64,000 bases of DNA. Source: Mycolicibacillus trivialis (GTDB lineage Bacteria > Actinomycetota > Actinomycetes > Mycobacteriales > Mycobacteriaceae). A program made the position numbers and the translations under genes. The DNA is taken from contig NZ_LQPZ01000028.1 in NCBI RefSeq assembly GCF_002102395.1, positions 62,001 to 126,000 of the forward strand, written 5' to 3'. The notes beneath the pieces were generated by a model. That model was not told where the DNA came from, searched no databases, and saw only the letters and a program-made list of their open reading frames with translations. Below are positions 32,474 through 43,984 of the stretch, piece by piece (positions within the stretch are counted from its first letter, which is position 1; each line of letters begins with the position of its first letter).

Positions 32474-32529
32474 CGAGTGAAGCGTCAGGGCGGAATCCGT
32501 TAGGTTTTTCCGCCCTGACGCTTCACTCG
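32474..32529. terminator. Long perfect hairpin between convergent lipase and qcrB genes
   Basis: A 22-bp perfect inverted repeat (32474-32495 with 32508-32529) encloses a 12-nt loop; wobble and GC pairs extend it by three more. No U-tract follows on either strand, so it would be an I-type bidirectional terminator, the form common in mycobacteria. A repeat-element origin is also possible. Confidence 0.6.
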
Positions 32530-32566
32530 TGGATTCGTCTGGTGAGCCGACGCCCTCGTGGGCTCG

Positions 32567-34207
32567 CTAGTGCTGCCCGTTCGGGTGCTCGTCGTCCTGG
32601 TGGTCGCGCAGCGCGGTCAGCGCCCGCTGCTCGGCGGCGTGCTCGGCCTCGCGCAGCGCGCGGTCCTCGCTGACCGGGTCGGCGAACAGGAAGCTGCCGC
32701 TGCCGGGGGAGCCGGCCGAGCCCAGCTTGTTCATCTTGTTCGGCACCGGTGCACCCTGGTATTCCAGCGGGATCGGGTGGCCGTGCTCGTCGACCGGCCC
32801 GAGCGGCTGGTGCATCTCGACGTAGGCGCCGTGCGGCAACCGCTTGATGATGCCGGTCTCGATACCGTGCTCGAGCACCGCGCGGTCACTGCGCTGCAGA
32901 CCCACACACCAGCGGTAGGTCGCGAAGAACATGACCATCGGCAGAACCACCATGCCGATCCGGCCGATCCAGGTCGTCGCGTTCAGCGAGATGTGGAACT
33001 TCCAGGCGATGATGTCGTTCATCGCGGCCAGCGTGAGGATCATGTAGAAGGTGATCGCCATGACGCCCAGCCCGGTGCGCACCGGGACGTCGCGGGGCCG
33101 CTGCAGCAGGTTGTGGTGGGCGCTGTCGCCGGTGAACCGGCGCTCCAGGAACGGGTAGACGGCCAGCAGACCGAAGACCAGGCCCATGATCAGCGCCACC
33201 CAGACCGAGCTGGGAATGGTGTAGCCGGCGACGTAGATCTCCCAGGCCGGCCAGAGCCGGGCCAGACCCTCGGTCCACATCATGTAGAAGTCGGGCTGGC
33301 TGCCCGCGGAGATCTGCGACGGCTTGTAGGGGCCCAGGTTCCAGATCCCGTTGATCTGCATGAGCCCACCCATCAGGCCGAGCACCCCGGTGGTCAGCGC
33401 GAAGAACGCACCGGACTTCACCGCGAACACCGGCATCACCCGCACGCCGACGACGTTGCGCTCGGTGCGGCCCGGGCCGGGGAACTGGGTGTGCTTCTGG
33501 AACCACACCAGCGCCAGGTGGGCGCCGATGAGGGCCAGGATGATGCCCGGGATCAGCAGGATGTGCAGGGCGTACAGGCGCGGGATGATGATGTCGCCGG
33601 GGAAGTCCCCACCGAACAGCGCCCAGTGCAGCCAGGTGCCGATCACCGGCATCCCCAGCGTGATCGACGACAGCGCCGCACGCAGACCGATGCCGGAGAG
33701 CAGGTCGTCGGGCAGCGAGTAGCCGAAATAGCCCTCGAACATCGCCAGGATCAGCAGCAGCGAGCCGATGATCCAGTTGGCCTCGCGGGGGCGGCGGAAA
33801 GCGCCGGTGAAGAACACCCGGGCCAGGTGCACCATGATCGCCGCGGCGAACATCAGCGCCGCCCAGTGGTGGACCTGACGGACGAACAGGCCGCCGCGCA
33901 CCTCGAAGGAGATGTTGAGCGCCGTCTCGTAGGCCCGCGACATCTGCACACCGCGCAGCGGCTGGTAGACGCCGTTGTAGGTGACCTCGGCCATCGACGG
34001 GTCGAAGAACAAGGTGAGGTACACCCCGGTGATCAGCAGGATCACGAAGCTGTAGAGGGCGATCTCACCGAGCAGGAACGACCAGTGCGTCGGGAACACC
34101 TTGTTCAGCTGGCGGCGCAGCGCCGCCGACGGGTGGTAGCGCGAGTCGATGTCGTTGCCCTGCGCGGTGAGCAGGGCGCCGATCTTGGAGTTGTTGGTCG
34201 GACTCAT
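32567..34207 (-). CDS. qcrB: Cytochrome bc1 complex cytochrome b subunit
   Basis: A 546-residue cytochrome b that oxidises menaquinol and passes electrons to two b hemes. It is longer than classical cytochrome b because of the actinobacterial C-terminal extension. It shows [23 protein letters not shown] and the other heme-b histidines in HWALFGG...[20 protein letters not shown], plus the PEWY-like region. The start at ATG 34207 (MSPTNNSK) overlaps the qcrA stop as ATGA. The C-terminus is charged and His-rich ([12 protein letters not shown]). It is the known target of imidazopyridine inhibitors such as telacebec. Confidence 0.97.
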   Translation of the reverse strand: MSPTNNSKIGALLTAQGNDIDSRYHPSAALRRQLNKVFPTHWSFLLGEIALYSFVILLITGVYLTLFFDPSMAEVTYNGVYQPLRGVQMSRAYETALNISFEVRGGLFVRQVHHWAALMFAAAIMVHLARVFFTGAFRRPREANWIIGSLLLILAMFEGYFGYSLPDDLLSGIGLRAALSSITLGMPVIGTWLHWALFGGDFPGDIIIPRLYALHILLIPGIILALIGAHLALVWFQKHTQFPGPGRTERNVVGVRVMPVFAVKSGAFFALTTGVLGLMGGLMQINGIWNLGPYKPSQISAGSQPDFYMMWTEGLARLWPAWEIYVAGYTIPSSVWVALIMGLVFGLLAVYPFLERRFTGDSAHHNLLQRPRDVPVRTGLGVMAITFYMILTLAAMNDIIAWKFHISLNATTWIGRIGMVVLPMVMFFATYRWCVGLQRSDRAVLEHGIETGIIKRLPHGAYVEMHQPLGPVDEHGHPIPLEYQGAPVPNKMNKLGSAGSPGSGSFLFADPVSEDRALREAEHAAEQRALTALRDHQDDEHPNGQH

Positions 34208-35378
34208 GAGGAACGCTCCCAGAATGCCGGTCCCACGGGCTCGACGAAGTCGCCGTTGGCGACCAGATACCCGTTCTTGTCGATGGTGATCGGCAGCTGC
34301 GCCAGGGCGCGTGCGGCCGGGCCGAAAATCGGTTTCGCGAAGTGCAACGCGTCGAACTGCGACTGGTGGCACGGGCACAGGATGCGGTAGGTCTGCTGCT
34401 CGTACAGCGACGACGGGCAACCCAGGTGCGAGCAGATCTTGGTGTAGGCGAACAGGGAGCCGAAGTTGAAGCTCTCCTGACCCTTGCGGTAGACCACCCG
34501 CTCCATGTCGTTGGGCTTGATCCGGATCAACATGACCGGGTTACGCACCCCCATGGTGATCGCGTGCAGCCGCTCGCGGGACTCCTCGGTGGTGCCGTCG
34601 CCGTCGGTCTCCCGCCACGGGAAGACGGTCTCCATGCCGCCGGCGTCGAGGTCCTCCGGGCGCATCTTGACGAACGCGCCGGGGCCGTGGGTGCCGGTGG
34701 AGCGGGTCAGGTAGATGGTCTCGCCGTGGTAGCGCGGGGTCCACCCGGAGGTCCACAGCTCGGCCTTCATCCCGTCGGCGGTCTGGACCACCGGCTTCCA
34801 CGGGTTCTTGATGATGCCGCCCAGGCCGGCGACCACGGTGCCCAGACCGAAGGCGCCGAAGCCGATCCCGACGGACAGGCCGAGCACCTTGCGGCGACGG
34901 ATCGTCGAGCCCTCCAGCGCGTCGGTGAGGTTGGCGGCGACGGTCTTGCGGTCGATCTCCGCCGAGCCGTCACCTTGACCGTCGTGCCGATCCTGAACCG
35001 AGATCTCCTCGGGGATGAACTTCTTCTGCAGCAGCACCGCGCCGATACCCAGGCACAGCACCGACATGCCGAAGGTGAACCCGTACAGCGGGGTGGCGAT
35101 GGAGTAGAGGAAGCCGCCGGGGTCGTCGACGGACTTGTACTCCCACGGCCAGAACAGGAACACCAGCAGCAAGGCGAAGCCGAAGAACCCGGCCAGCAGG
35201 AACCACAGCGCCACCTGCCGCTCGGCGCGCTTCTCGGCGCGGGTGCCCTCGACCTGCCAGCGCGGCTCCTTGTAGACGGTCTCCACGCCGTCGAGCCGGC
35301 CGCCGAGCTCGACGAGCTCCTCGCGGGACATGGCGGCCAGCTCCGCGTCGTCGGGCCGGCCGGTGTTGTTGCTCTCGG

Positions 35379-35382
<4 letters not shown>
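34204..35382 (-). CDS. qcrA: Rieske iron-sulfur subunit of cytochrome bc1
   Basis: A 392-residue actinobacterial Rieske protein with three membrane helices ([40 protein letters not shown] and [20 protein letters not shown]). The [2Fe-2S] ligands are CSHLGC and CPCHQSQFD near the C-terminus. An N-terminal acidic region precedes the first helix. ATG 35382 is the start; the longer frame lies within qcrC. The reading frames of qcrC, qcrA and qcrB each overlap by 4 nt, so the three subunits are translationally coupled. Confidence 0.96.
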
Positions 35383-36883
<1,501 letters not shown>

Positions 36884-37023
36884 TCAATCTCCACCCGGGT
36901 CGCCGATTTGGTCGCAAACCGGTCGCACCCGGGCGGATTTCAGCAGCTTCTCAGCGGGTTGCCACCTCCGCGGGGGGTGACGGGCGTGCGGCGTGTCGGC
37001 GGCCGGCATGCGACGATCGGCGC

Positions 37024-38118
<1,095 letters not shown>

Positions 38119-39944
38119 GCGGCCCGCCACCGCATCCCCGAGGGCCTGCTCGGCGGCGAGGCGCGCCGAGCGGGCCGCACCCGCCCACTCCGCCCACCGG
38201 CCCGCCGACCCCAGCGGCGAGGTCCAGCCGGTCTCGTCGGCGCGCACGATGCGCACCCCCGGACCGGCCAGCCAGCGTGCGATCAGCGCGGTCTCCTCGA
38301 TCAGGGCGCCGCCCAGCGGCGCCGGTTCGGGCAGCACGGTCTGTGCGGCCGCGCTGATGGCCGCGACCACCGGCAGCGGGGGAACCCCGCGCCGCGCCGA
38401 CCCGGCCGCGGCCAGCCGGCCGTGGCGGATCACCGCCAGCGCCCAGCCGCCCGCGCCGTCGGGGGCCGCGGCGACCAGCTCGGACACCGCCGCCAGCGCC
38501 CGCAGCCGCTGCCCCCGCCAGAGCACTTCGACGGTGGCGGCCACCCGGTCGCGCAGCCGCGCGGCGCTCTCGTAGCGATGCGCGCCGGCGAGGGCCGCGA
38601 CCCGCTGCACCGCCTCGCCGAGCGGCGCGCAGTCCGACCCCTCGATCAGGGCCGCGGCACGGGCGACGGCCGCGGCGTACTGGGTGGCGCTCAGACCCGC
38701 CGGCGCCGGGCACGGGGCGACCTCCCGCGGGGGGCAGTGGTGCACGGCCGCGCGCGCCAGCCGGGTCGTGCAGGTCCGCACCCCGGTGAAGCGGGCCAGC
38801 AGCGCACCGGTCTCGGCGGCCTTCGCGCGGGACCGGAACGGCCCCACCGCGCGGTCGTGGCGCGGTGAGCGCACCACCGACCAGCGCGGGAACGCCTCCT
38901 CGGTGAGCACCAGCCACCACCAGCGCCGGGGGAACCGCGACCGGCGGTTGTAGGGCGGGGCGTGGGCGGCCAGCAGCCGCAGTTCGGCGACCCCGGCCTC
39001 GAGCGGATGGGCGCACTCGACGTGGTCGACCCGCCCGGCCAGGCCGACCATCTCGGCCATCCGGGACCGCCGTTCGGACCCGGTGAAGTACTGCCCGACC
39101 CGTCGGCGCAGGTCGGTGGCGGTGCCGATGTAGAGCACCTCGCCGGACGGGGCACGGAACAGATACACCCCCGGCCGGCGCGGCAGGTCCGCGGCGAGCA
39201 CCCGCTTCCGGCGCTGGGCGGCCGGCACCGCCGGAAGGTAGTCGCGCAGTTCGGCGTAGCTGTGCACCCCTAGGTTGCCGACCCGTTCGATCAGGGCATG
39301 CAGCACCTCCACGGTCGCCCGGGCGTCGTCGAGGGCCCGGTGGGTGGGCTGCACGGAGACGCCGAGCAGCCGCGACAGGGCCGCCAGTCGCACGCTGGGG
39401 GCGTCGTCGCGGCTGAGCACCCGGCGGGCCAGCCGCACCGTGCACAGCACCGGCGGGCGCGGCCAGTCCAGCCCGCAGCCGGCGGCGGCGGCACGCAGGA
39501 AACCCACGTCGAACCCGGCGTTGTGGGCGACCAGCACCGCGCCGCGGCCGAACTCGCTGAACTCCAGAAAAGCGGGCAGTACCGCCTCGATGGTCGGGGC
39601 GGTGCGCACCATGGCGGTGGTGATGCCGGTCAGCTCCACGATCCGCGGCGGGATGCCGCGGCGGGGGTCGACCAGCGTGGCGAACTCGCCGAGGATCTCC
39701 CCGCCGCGCACCTTCACCGCGCCGATCTCGGTGATCGCGTCGGGCCGGGCGCCCGCGGCGCTGCCGCCGGTGGTCTCCAGGTCGACGATGACGAAGGTGG
39801 TCTCGGCCAGGGCGGTGTCGGCCGCCGTCTCGGGCTCCGAGCCCAGGCCGGGCAGGCTGAGCTGGGTCACCTCGGGGGAAGCGGGGACGGCCACACTCAC
39901 CGACGGTAGGCAACCGCACCGACATTTAGCCTTTGAGTGGGTCC

Positions 39945-40138
39945 GTGGGCGGTCGAGGCTACCGACCGGGACACGTGGTGATCCCTGGCATCTGAGTGGC
40001 CGCCCGCGGGCCCGGTGTCTGGTCGAGCGGTGTCCCTGTTCGGGAACTTGGAGCCAGCCTGGGTGCGGGACTCCTGCTTAGAGAATGTCTGGGCCGTGGC
40101 CGTGGTGGTCAGTCACCTGGGAATCCGAAGTGACTGAC
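39945..40138 (+). ncRNA. Candidate IS110 bridge RNA region
   Basis: The about 200-nt 5' region is rich in nested complementary segments: GGTCG/CGACC (39951-39955 with 39963-39967), GGGCGG/CCGCCC (39947-39952 with 40000-40005), GGGACAC/GTGTCCC (39968-39974 with 40030-40036), and a 9-bp hairpin at 40108-40138. In IS621, the best-studied IS110 member, the equivalent region encodes the bridge RNA whose loops pair with target and donor DNA. Assignment here rests on position and folding potential; loops cannot be matched to the target because the ends are not fixed. Confidence 0.45.
40108..40138 (+). promoter_or_regulatory. 9-bp hairpin abutting the transposase ribosome binding site
   Basis: GTCAGTCAC (40108-40116) and GTGACTGAC (40130-40138) form a perfect 9-bp stem with a 13-nt loop. 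The Shine-Dalgarno AGGAGG begins at the next base (40139-40144), 6 nt before ATG 40151. It may control transposase translation or mark the 3' boundary of the guide RNA. Confidence 0.55.
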
Positions 40139-40150
40139 AGGAGGACGACG

Positions 40151-41554
40151 ATGGCGTTGACGTTGGGTATCGACGTGGCCTGCCGGGCTGCGCATCAGGC
40201 GACCCTCGCCGCTGACGGGAAGACGGTGTGGCGGGGCCGGAAGTTCTGGACCAGGCTGGCGGATTTGGAGCGGCTCTGGAACGACCTCGATCTTGAAGAC
40301 CCGGGCGAGCTGACCGTGGTGGTCGAGCCGACGAGGAACGCGTGGATCGTGGTCGCGGAGTGGTTCCGCCGCCGCGGCGCGAAGGTGGTGATGGTCCCGA
40401 CAACGCAGTCGTCGGACCTGCGCAAGTACTACTCCAAGCACACCAAGAACGATCGGATCGACTCCGAGCTCCTGGCGCGGCTGCCGCTGCTGCATCCCGA
40501 AGGGCTGCGCGAGTACTCAGGGCAGGGGCCGGCCGATCCGTTGCGCCGGCTGACCAAGCAGCGCTCGACGATGGTGAAACGTCGTACTGCGATCTTCGCC
40601 CGACTCGACGCGCTGACCGAGCTTCTCGGCCCGGCCTGGTACGAGGCCATGAACGCTCGCTATGGCGTCGCGGCGTTGGAGTTCCTGGCCCGCTACGCCG
40701 ACCCGCACGCGGTGATCCGGCTCGGCCAGGCCCGCCTGTCCCGGTTCCTGATCGGCCGTTCCCGCGGCGCCTGGCGCGAGGACCGGGCCGCTGTGCTGAT
40801 CCTCGCGGCGAAAGAGACTCTCGCACTGTGGGATACCGGGGATGGCGACGGGATGGACTTCGCCGAACTGGCCGCTGACATCGCCCACGAGGCCGAGCAG
40901 GCGCTGTTCTTGACCGGTCAGCTCAAAGAGATCGACGAGCGGCTCGCGAACCTCTACGCCGACGCTGACCCCGACGGCATCGTCGCCTCAGCGCCCGGCG
41001 TCGGTCCCACGATCAGCGCCGTGATCGCCGGCCGGATCGGCGACCCCCACCGGTTCACGTCCTTGGCGGCGGTCCGTGCCTACTCCGGTCTGGTGCCTCG
41101 GGTCAGCCAGTCCGGGGTCAGCAAGGTCGAGTCCAGGATCACCAAAGCCGGCGACCCACTGCTGCGTGAGATGCTGTTCGCGGCCGCCGACCACGCCCGC
41201 AAGGTCGATCCCCAGATCGCAGCGAAGTACCAGCGCCTGATGGCCGGCGACCGGCACCATTCCTCGGCTATCTGCCACCTGGCAACGATCATGCTGACCC
41301 GGATCGCGGCCTGCATGCGCAACGGTGAGCACTACGTCCTGCGCGACGTCGACGGCACCGTGATCACCGAGGCCAAAGGCCGCATCATCGTCCAGCAGCG
41401 TTACCAACTCGAAGCGCACAGACGCGACAACGTCCGGCACAAGAGAATGCGCGAGCGCCGCAAGCAGGCGGCGGGCCAGGAGTCACAGGAGTCGCCAAGC
41501 GCTCCAACATCCAGGCCCGCCGACACCCAGCCTACGAGCCAACACGTGGCTTGA
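40151..41554 (+). CDS. IS110-family transposase (DEDD/serine recombinase)
   Basis: A 467-residue transposase. The N-terminal RuvC-like domain carries the tetrad D8 (LGIDVA), E59 (VVVEPTR), D101 and D104 (KNDRIDSELLARL), at spacings matching IS621. The C-terminal Transposase_20 domain has the helix-hairpin-helix ASAPGVGPTISAVIAGRIGD and AYSGLVPRVSQSG, whose serine (S319 or S321) is the candidate nucleophile, then ESRITKAGDPLLREML. It is longer than many family members because of a basic C-terminal tail (RMRERRKQAAGQ). No disruption is seen, so it may be active. ATG 40151 has AGGAGG 6 nt upstream. Confidence 0.92.
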   Translation: MALTLGIDVACRAAHQATLAADGKTVWRGRKFWTRLADLERLWNDLDLEDPGELTVVVEPTRNAWIVVAEWFRRRGAKVVMVPTTQSSDLRKYYSKHTKNDRIDSELLARLPLLHPEGLREYSGQGPADPLRRLTKQRSTMVKRRTAIFARLDALTELLGPAWYEAMNARYGVAALEFLARYADPHAVIRLGQARLSRFLIGRSRGAWREDRAAVLILAAKETLALWDTGDGDGMDFAELAADIAHEAEQALFLTGQLKEIDERLANLYADADPDGIVASAPGVGPTISAVIAGRIGDPHRFTSLAAVRAYSGLVPRVSQSGVSKVESRITKAGDPLLREMLFAAADHARKVDPQIAAKYQRLMAGDRHHSSAICHLATIMLTRIAACMRNGEHYVLRDVDGTVITEAKGRIIVQQRYQLEAHRRDNVRHKRMRERRKQAAGQESQESPSAPTSRPADTQPTSQHVA

Positions 41555-41660
41555 CTCCGGTTAGGAACTCAGGACGGCCGGGGCACGCCGGGCGCGGCTG
41601 TCGGTGGGCGTCGTTAGCGTGCCGGACAACCGGACCGCAAAGCAGTCGAAAGGATCCCTC

Positions 41661-41915
41661 GTGGCCTCTCCCAATCAGCCCGCCCACCCGTCCGCACTCC
41701 CGCCATCGGGCGGCGAGCCGGTGCTCATCGACTGCGACAGCTGCGCGGTGCGCGGCCCGGCGTGCCAGGACTGCGTGGTCAGCGTCCTGCTCGGGGTGCC
41801 GGCCACGTTGCACGACGACGAGCGGGCCGCGTTGGACGTGCTCGCCGAGGCCGGTCTGGCGCCGCGGCTGCGGCTCGTGCCGATTCGGGACGGGCGCGAG
41901 TCTGGGGTAGCCTGA
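41661..41915 (+). CDS. Small Cys-rich protein upstream of ripC
   Basis: An 84-residue protein with four cysteines in a tight cluster, DCDSCAVRGPACQDCVVS (CxxC...CxxC), followed by a short helix-rich tail (DDERAALDVLAEAGLAPRL). The pattern suggests a small zinc-ribbon-like or redox-active site. GTG 41661 has AAAGGA 7 nt upstream; a TAGCGT about 45 nt upstream could be its -10. Family not recognised. It lies between the IS element and ripC in the same direction. Confidence 0.65.
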   Translation: MASPNQPAHPSALPPSGGEPVLIDCDSCAVRGPACQDCVVSVLLGVPATLHDDERAALDVLAEAGLAPRLRLVPIRDGRESGVA

Positions 41916-42075
41916 CCGGCGGCGTGTCTGTCCGCCGGGCGACGGGTGACTGGTAAAGTTTCTGCCCTGGTAGACAGGGACGTGACCGTTTCGTAACCTG
42001 TTCGAGATCAAAGTTCGATCGACGGCTCGGGGCCGGGGTGGCCGCGCCGTCGAGCGCAGTTGTGAGGATGTCATC

Positions 42076-43170
42076 GTGGTGCTCGACTGGATGCACAGGA
42101 CGTTGCGTGCGGCCCGGCGACCGGTCGTCGCTGCGGTCGTCGGCCTCACCGTGGCGGCGGGAGCCTTGAGCGCCACCGGCTACGCCGACCCGGCCGACGA
42201 CGCTTTGACCAGGCTCAACGAGCTGTCGCGGCAGGCTGAGCAGACCACCGAGGCGATGCACGCCGCCCAGCTCGACCTCGATGAGAAACTCGCCGCCCAG
42301 CAGGCCGCCGAAGAGCAACACGACCGGGACCAGGCCGCCGTCGACGCGGCCCGCGAGCGGCTGGGGTCCTACCAGAAGTCCGTCGACGGATTCGCCGCCA
42401 CCATGTACATGGGCGGTCGCACCGACGGATTCGACGCGATCATGACCGCCACCTCCCCGCAGGCGGTCATCGACAAACTCTCCGTGCAGCAGGTGATGGG
42501 CACCGAGATGTCCACCCAGATGTCGCAGTACCGCACCGCGGGCCGGGAGGCCGCCGCCGCCGAGCAGACCTCGGCGAAATCGGCGGCCGACGCCAAGACC
42601 GCCGCCGAGCAGGCCGCCGAGGTGCGCACCGGCCTGGTCAACAAGCAGCGCGAACTGCAGACCCAGATCGCCATCGTCAAAGCCCAATACCAGGCGCTGA
42701 CGCCGGTCCAGCGCACCGCGCTGGCCGACGTCGGACCGCCGCCGGAGGCGCTGCCCGCTCCACCGGAGGCGGCGCCCGGCGGCCCGCCGGAGGCGTTGCC
42801 GCCCAACCTCGGTGGGGGTTCCGGGGCGGGCGCGACGGCCGTCCAGGCCGCGCTGAGCCGGGTGGGCTCGCCGTATTCGTGGGGCGGCTCGGGTCCCGGC
42901 GCCTTCGACTGCTCCGGGCTGGTGATGTGGGCCTTCCAGCAGGCCGGCATCTCGCTGCCGCACTCCAGCTACGCGATGGCCGCCGGCGGCCAGCCGGTCT
43001 CGCTGTCCGAACTGCAGCCCGGCGACGTGCTCAGCTTCTACTCCGACGCCTCGCACGTCGGCCTCTACATCGGTGACGGGATGATCGTGCACGCCTCCAC
43101 CTACGGGGTGCCCGTCGCGGTCGTGCCGATGACCGCCTCCGGCCCGATCTACAACGCCCGCCGTTACTGA
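42076..43170 (+). CDS. ripC: NlpC/P60 peptidoglycan endopeptidase (RipC type)
   Basis: A 364-residue secreted hydrolase. The N-terminal signal (PVVAAVVGLTVAAGALSATG, ending near residue 36) is followed by a coiled-coil region (about 45-215), a Pro/Glu-rich linker, and an NlpC/P60 domain with Cys279 (FDCSGLVMW), His327 (ASHVGLY) and His339 (IVHAS) as catalytic triad. The M. tuberculosis counterpart Rv2190c cleaves peptidoglycan stem peptides and needs FtsX-type activation. GTG 42076 starts the gene, with a 160-nt leader region upstream carrying TAAAGT as candidate -10. Confidence 0.93.
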   Translation: MVLDWMHRTLRAARRPVVAAVVGLTVAAGALSATGYADPADDALTRLNELSRQAEQTTEAMHAAQLDLDEKLAAQQAAEEQHDRDQAAVDAARERLGSYQKSVDGFAATMYMGGRTDGFDAIMTATSPQAVIDKLSVQQVMGTEMSTQMSQYRTAGREAAAAEQTSAKSAADAKTAAEQAAEVRTGLVNKQRELQTQIAIVKAQYQALTPVQRTALADVGPPPEALPAPPEAAPGGPPEALPPNLGGGSGAGATAVQAALSRVGSPYSWGGSGPGAFDCSGLVMWAFQQAGISLPHSSYAMAAGGQPVSLSELQPGDVLSFYSDASHVGLYIGDGMIVHASTYGVPVAVVPMTASGPIYNARRY

Positions 43171-43231
43171 CCGGCGGGCCGCGGCAACGCTGCTCGCGCT
43201 GCTGCTGGCCGAGCTGGTTCTCGCCGCCGCA

Positions 43232-43975
43232 GTGCTGCTGCACTCGGCCGACACCTCAGGCCGGCCCGACGGACCGCTGTTCGTCGGGGACCGCCGCAGT
43301 GTCGAGTTGATCGGCGACGCGGCCACCGCCGTGCTGCTCGACCGGGTCGGCGCCGAGATCGGACCCGCCACCGGCGCGGTCGAGGAATTCTGGGGCCGGG
43401 ACTGGCCCCATCGCATCGTGGTGCAGGCCACCGCCACCCCGGCGGAGTTCCGGGCCGCCGTCGGCGCCCCGGTGGCCCCCGACACGGCGGCGGTGGCGAT
43501 CGCCACCCGGGTGGACCCGGCCCGTCGCACCGCCGAGGGGCAGCGGATCGTGCTGGCACCCGGCGCCGCGGCGATGAGCGACGCGGCGCTTCGCATCGTG
43601 CTGCGCCACGAGCTTTTCCACTACGCCACCCGCGCGGTGACCGCGCTGGATGCGCCGCGCTGGCTGGTCGAGGGCGTCGCCGACTATGTGGCCCGCGACG
43701 GCGACCACGACGCACCGGTGCCCGCCGGAACCGAGTTGAGGCTGCCCACCGACGCCGAACTCGACGGCCCCGGACCGGACCGCGCCGACGCCTACGACCG
43801 GGCGTGGTGGTTCGCCCGCTTCGTCGCCGACCGCTACGGGCCGCAACGGCTGCGGGCGCTCTACGCCGCCGCGTGCGGTGTCGACCACCCCGGCCTGCCC
43901 GACGCGGTGCACGCGACGCTCGGTGTCGGGTTGCCGCAGCTGCTCGAGCAGTGGCAGCGGTGGGCGACCGGTTAG
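43232..43975 (+). CDS. Putative membrane-anchored zinc metallopeptidase (start uncertain)
   Basis: At least 247 residues with an HExxH motif, RHELFHYATR (His126, Glu127, His130), followed by WLVEGVADYVA with Glu147, the gluzincin layout. GTG 43232 is the first standard start, but the same frame continues upstream to 43133 and encodes TDRRAAATLLALLLAELV and more, an evident signal anchor, without any ATG, GTG or TTG (the best position reads GTT at 43163). The true start is therefore non-standard, or there is a sequence change. It follows ripC and corresponds in place to Rv2189c. Confidence 0.6.
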   Translation: MLLHSADTSGRPDGPLFVGDRRSVELIGDAATAVLLDRVGAEIGPATGAVEEFWGRDWPHRIVVQATATPAEFRAAVGAPVAPDTAAVAIATRVDPARRTAEGQRIVLAPGAAAMSDAALRIVLRHELFHYATRAVTALDAPRWLVEGVADYVARDGDHDAPVPAGTELRLPTDAELDGPGPDRADAYDRAWWFARFVADRYGPQRLRALYAAACGVDHPGLPDAVHATLGVGLPQLLEQWQRWATG

Positions 43976-43978
43976 CCT
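43973..43978 (+). promoter_or_regulatory. Leaderless -10 box of pimB'
   Basis: TAGCCT ends 6 nt before GTG 43985 and overlaps the stop of the preceding gene. Confidence 0.45.
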
Positions 43979-43984
43979 GCTGAC

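Larger units (their letters stand above)
39930..41580 (+). mobile_element. IS110-family insertion sequence (ends approximate)
   Basis: A single-transposase element inserted between the exonuclease/UvrC gene and the envelope genes. The transposase is a DEDD/serine IS110 protein with a long, structured non-coding 5' region and almost no 3' region, which is the arrangement of the IS110 subgroup. IS110 elements lack terminal inverted repeats and target duplications, so exact ends cannot be read by eye. I place them between 39901 and about 39945 on the left and about 41555-41600 on the right. Confidence 0.7.

Noticed and set aside
39901..41660. Terminal inverted repeats or target duplication of the insertion sequence
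   Set aside because: No convincing TIR or direct repeat was found. GGTAGGCAAC near 39905 and GGTTAGGAAC near 41568 are similar but not identical, and IS110 elements normally have neither.
41916..42075. A riboswitch such as a c-di-AMP element upstream of ripC
   Set aside because: The 160-nt leader is suggestive because such elements precede some mycobacterial cell-wall hydrolase genes, but I could not match the conserved core, so only a candidate -10 (TAAAGT) is noted.
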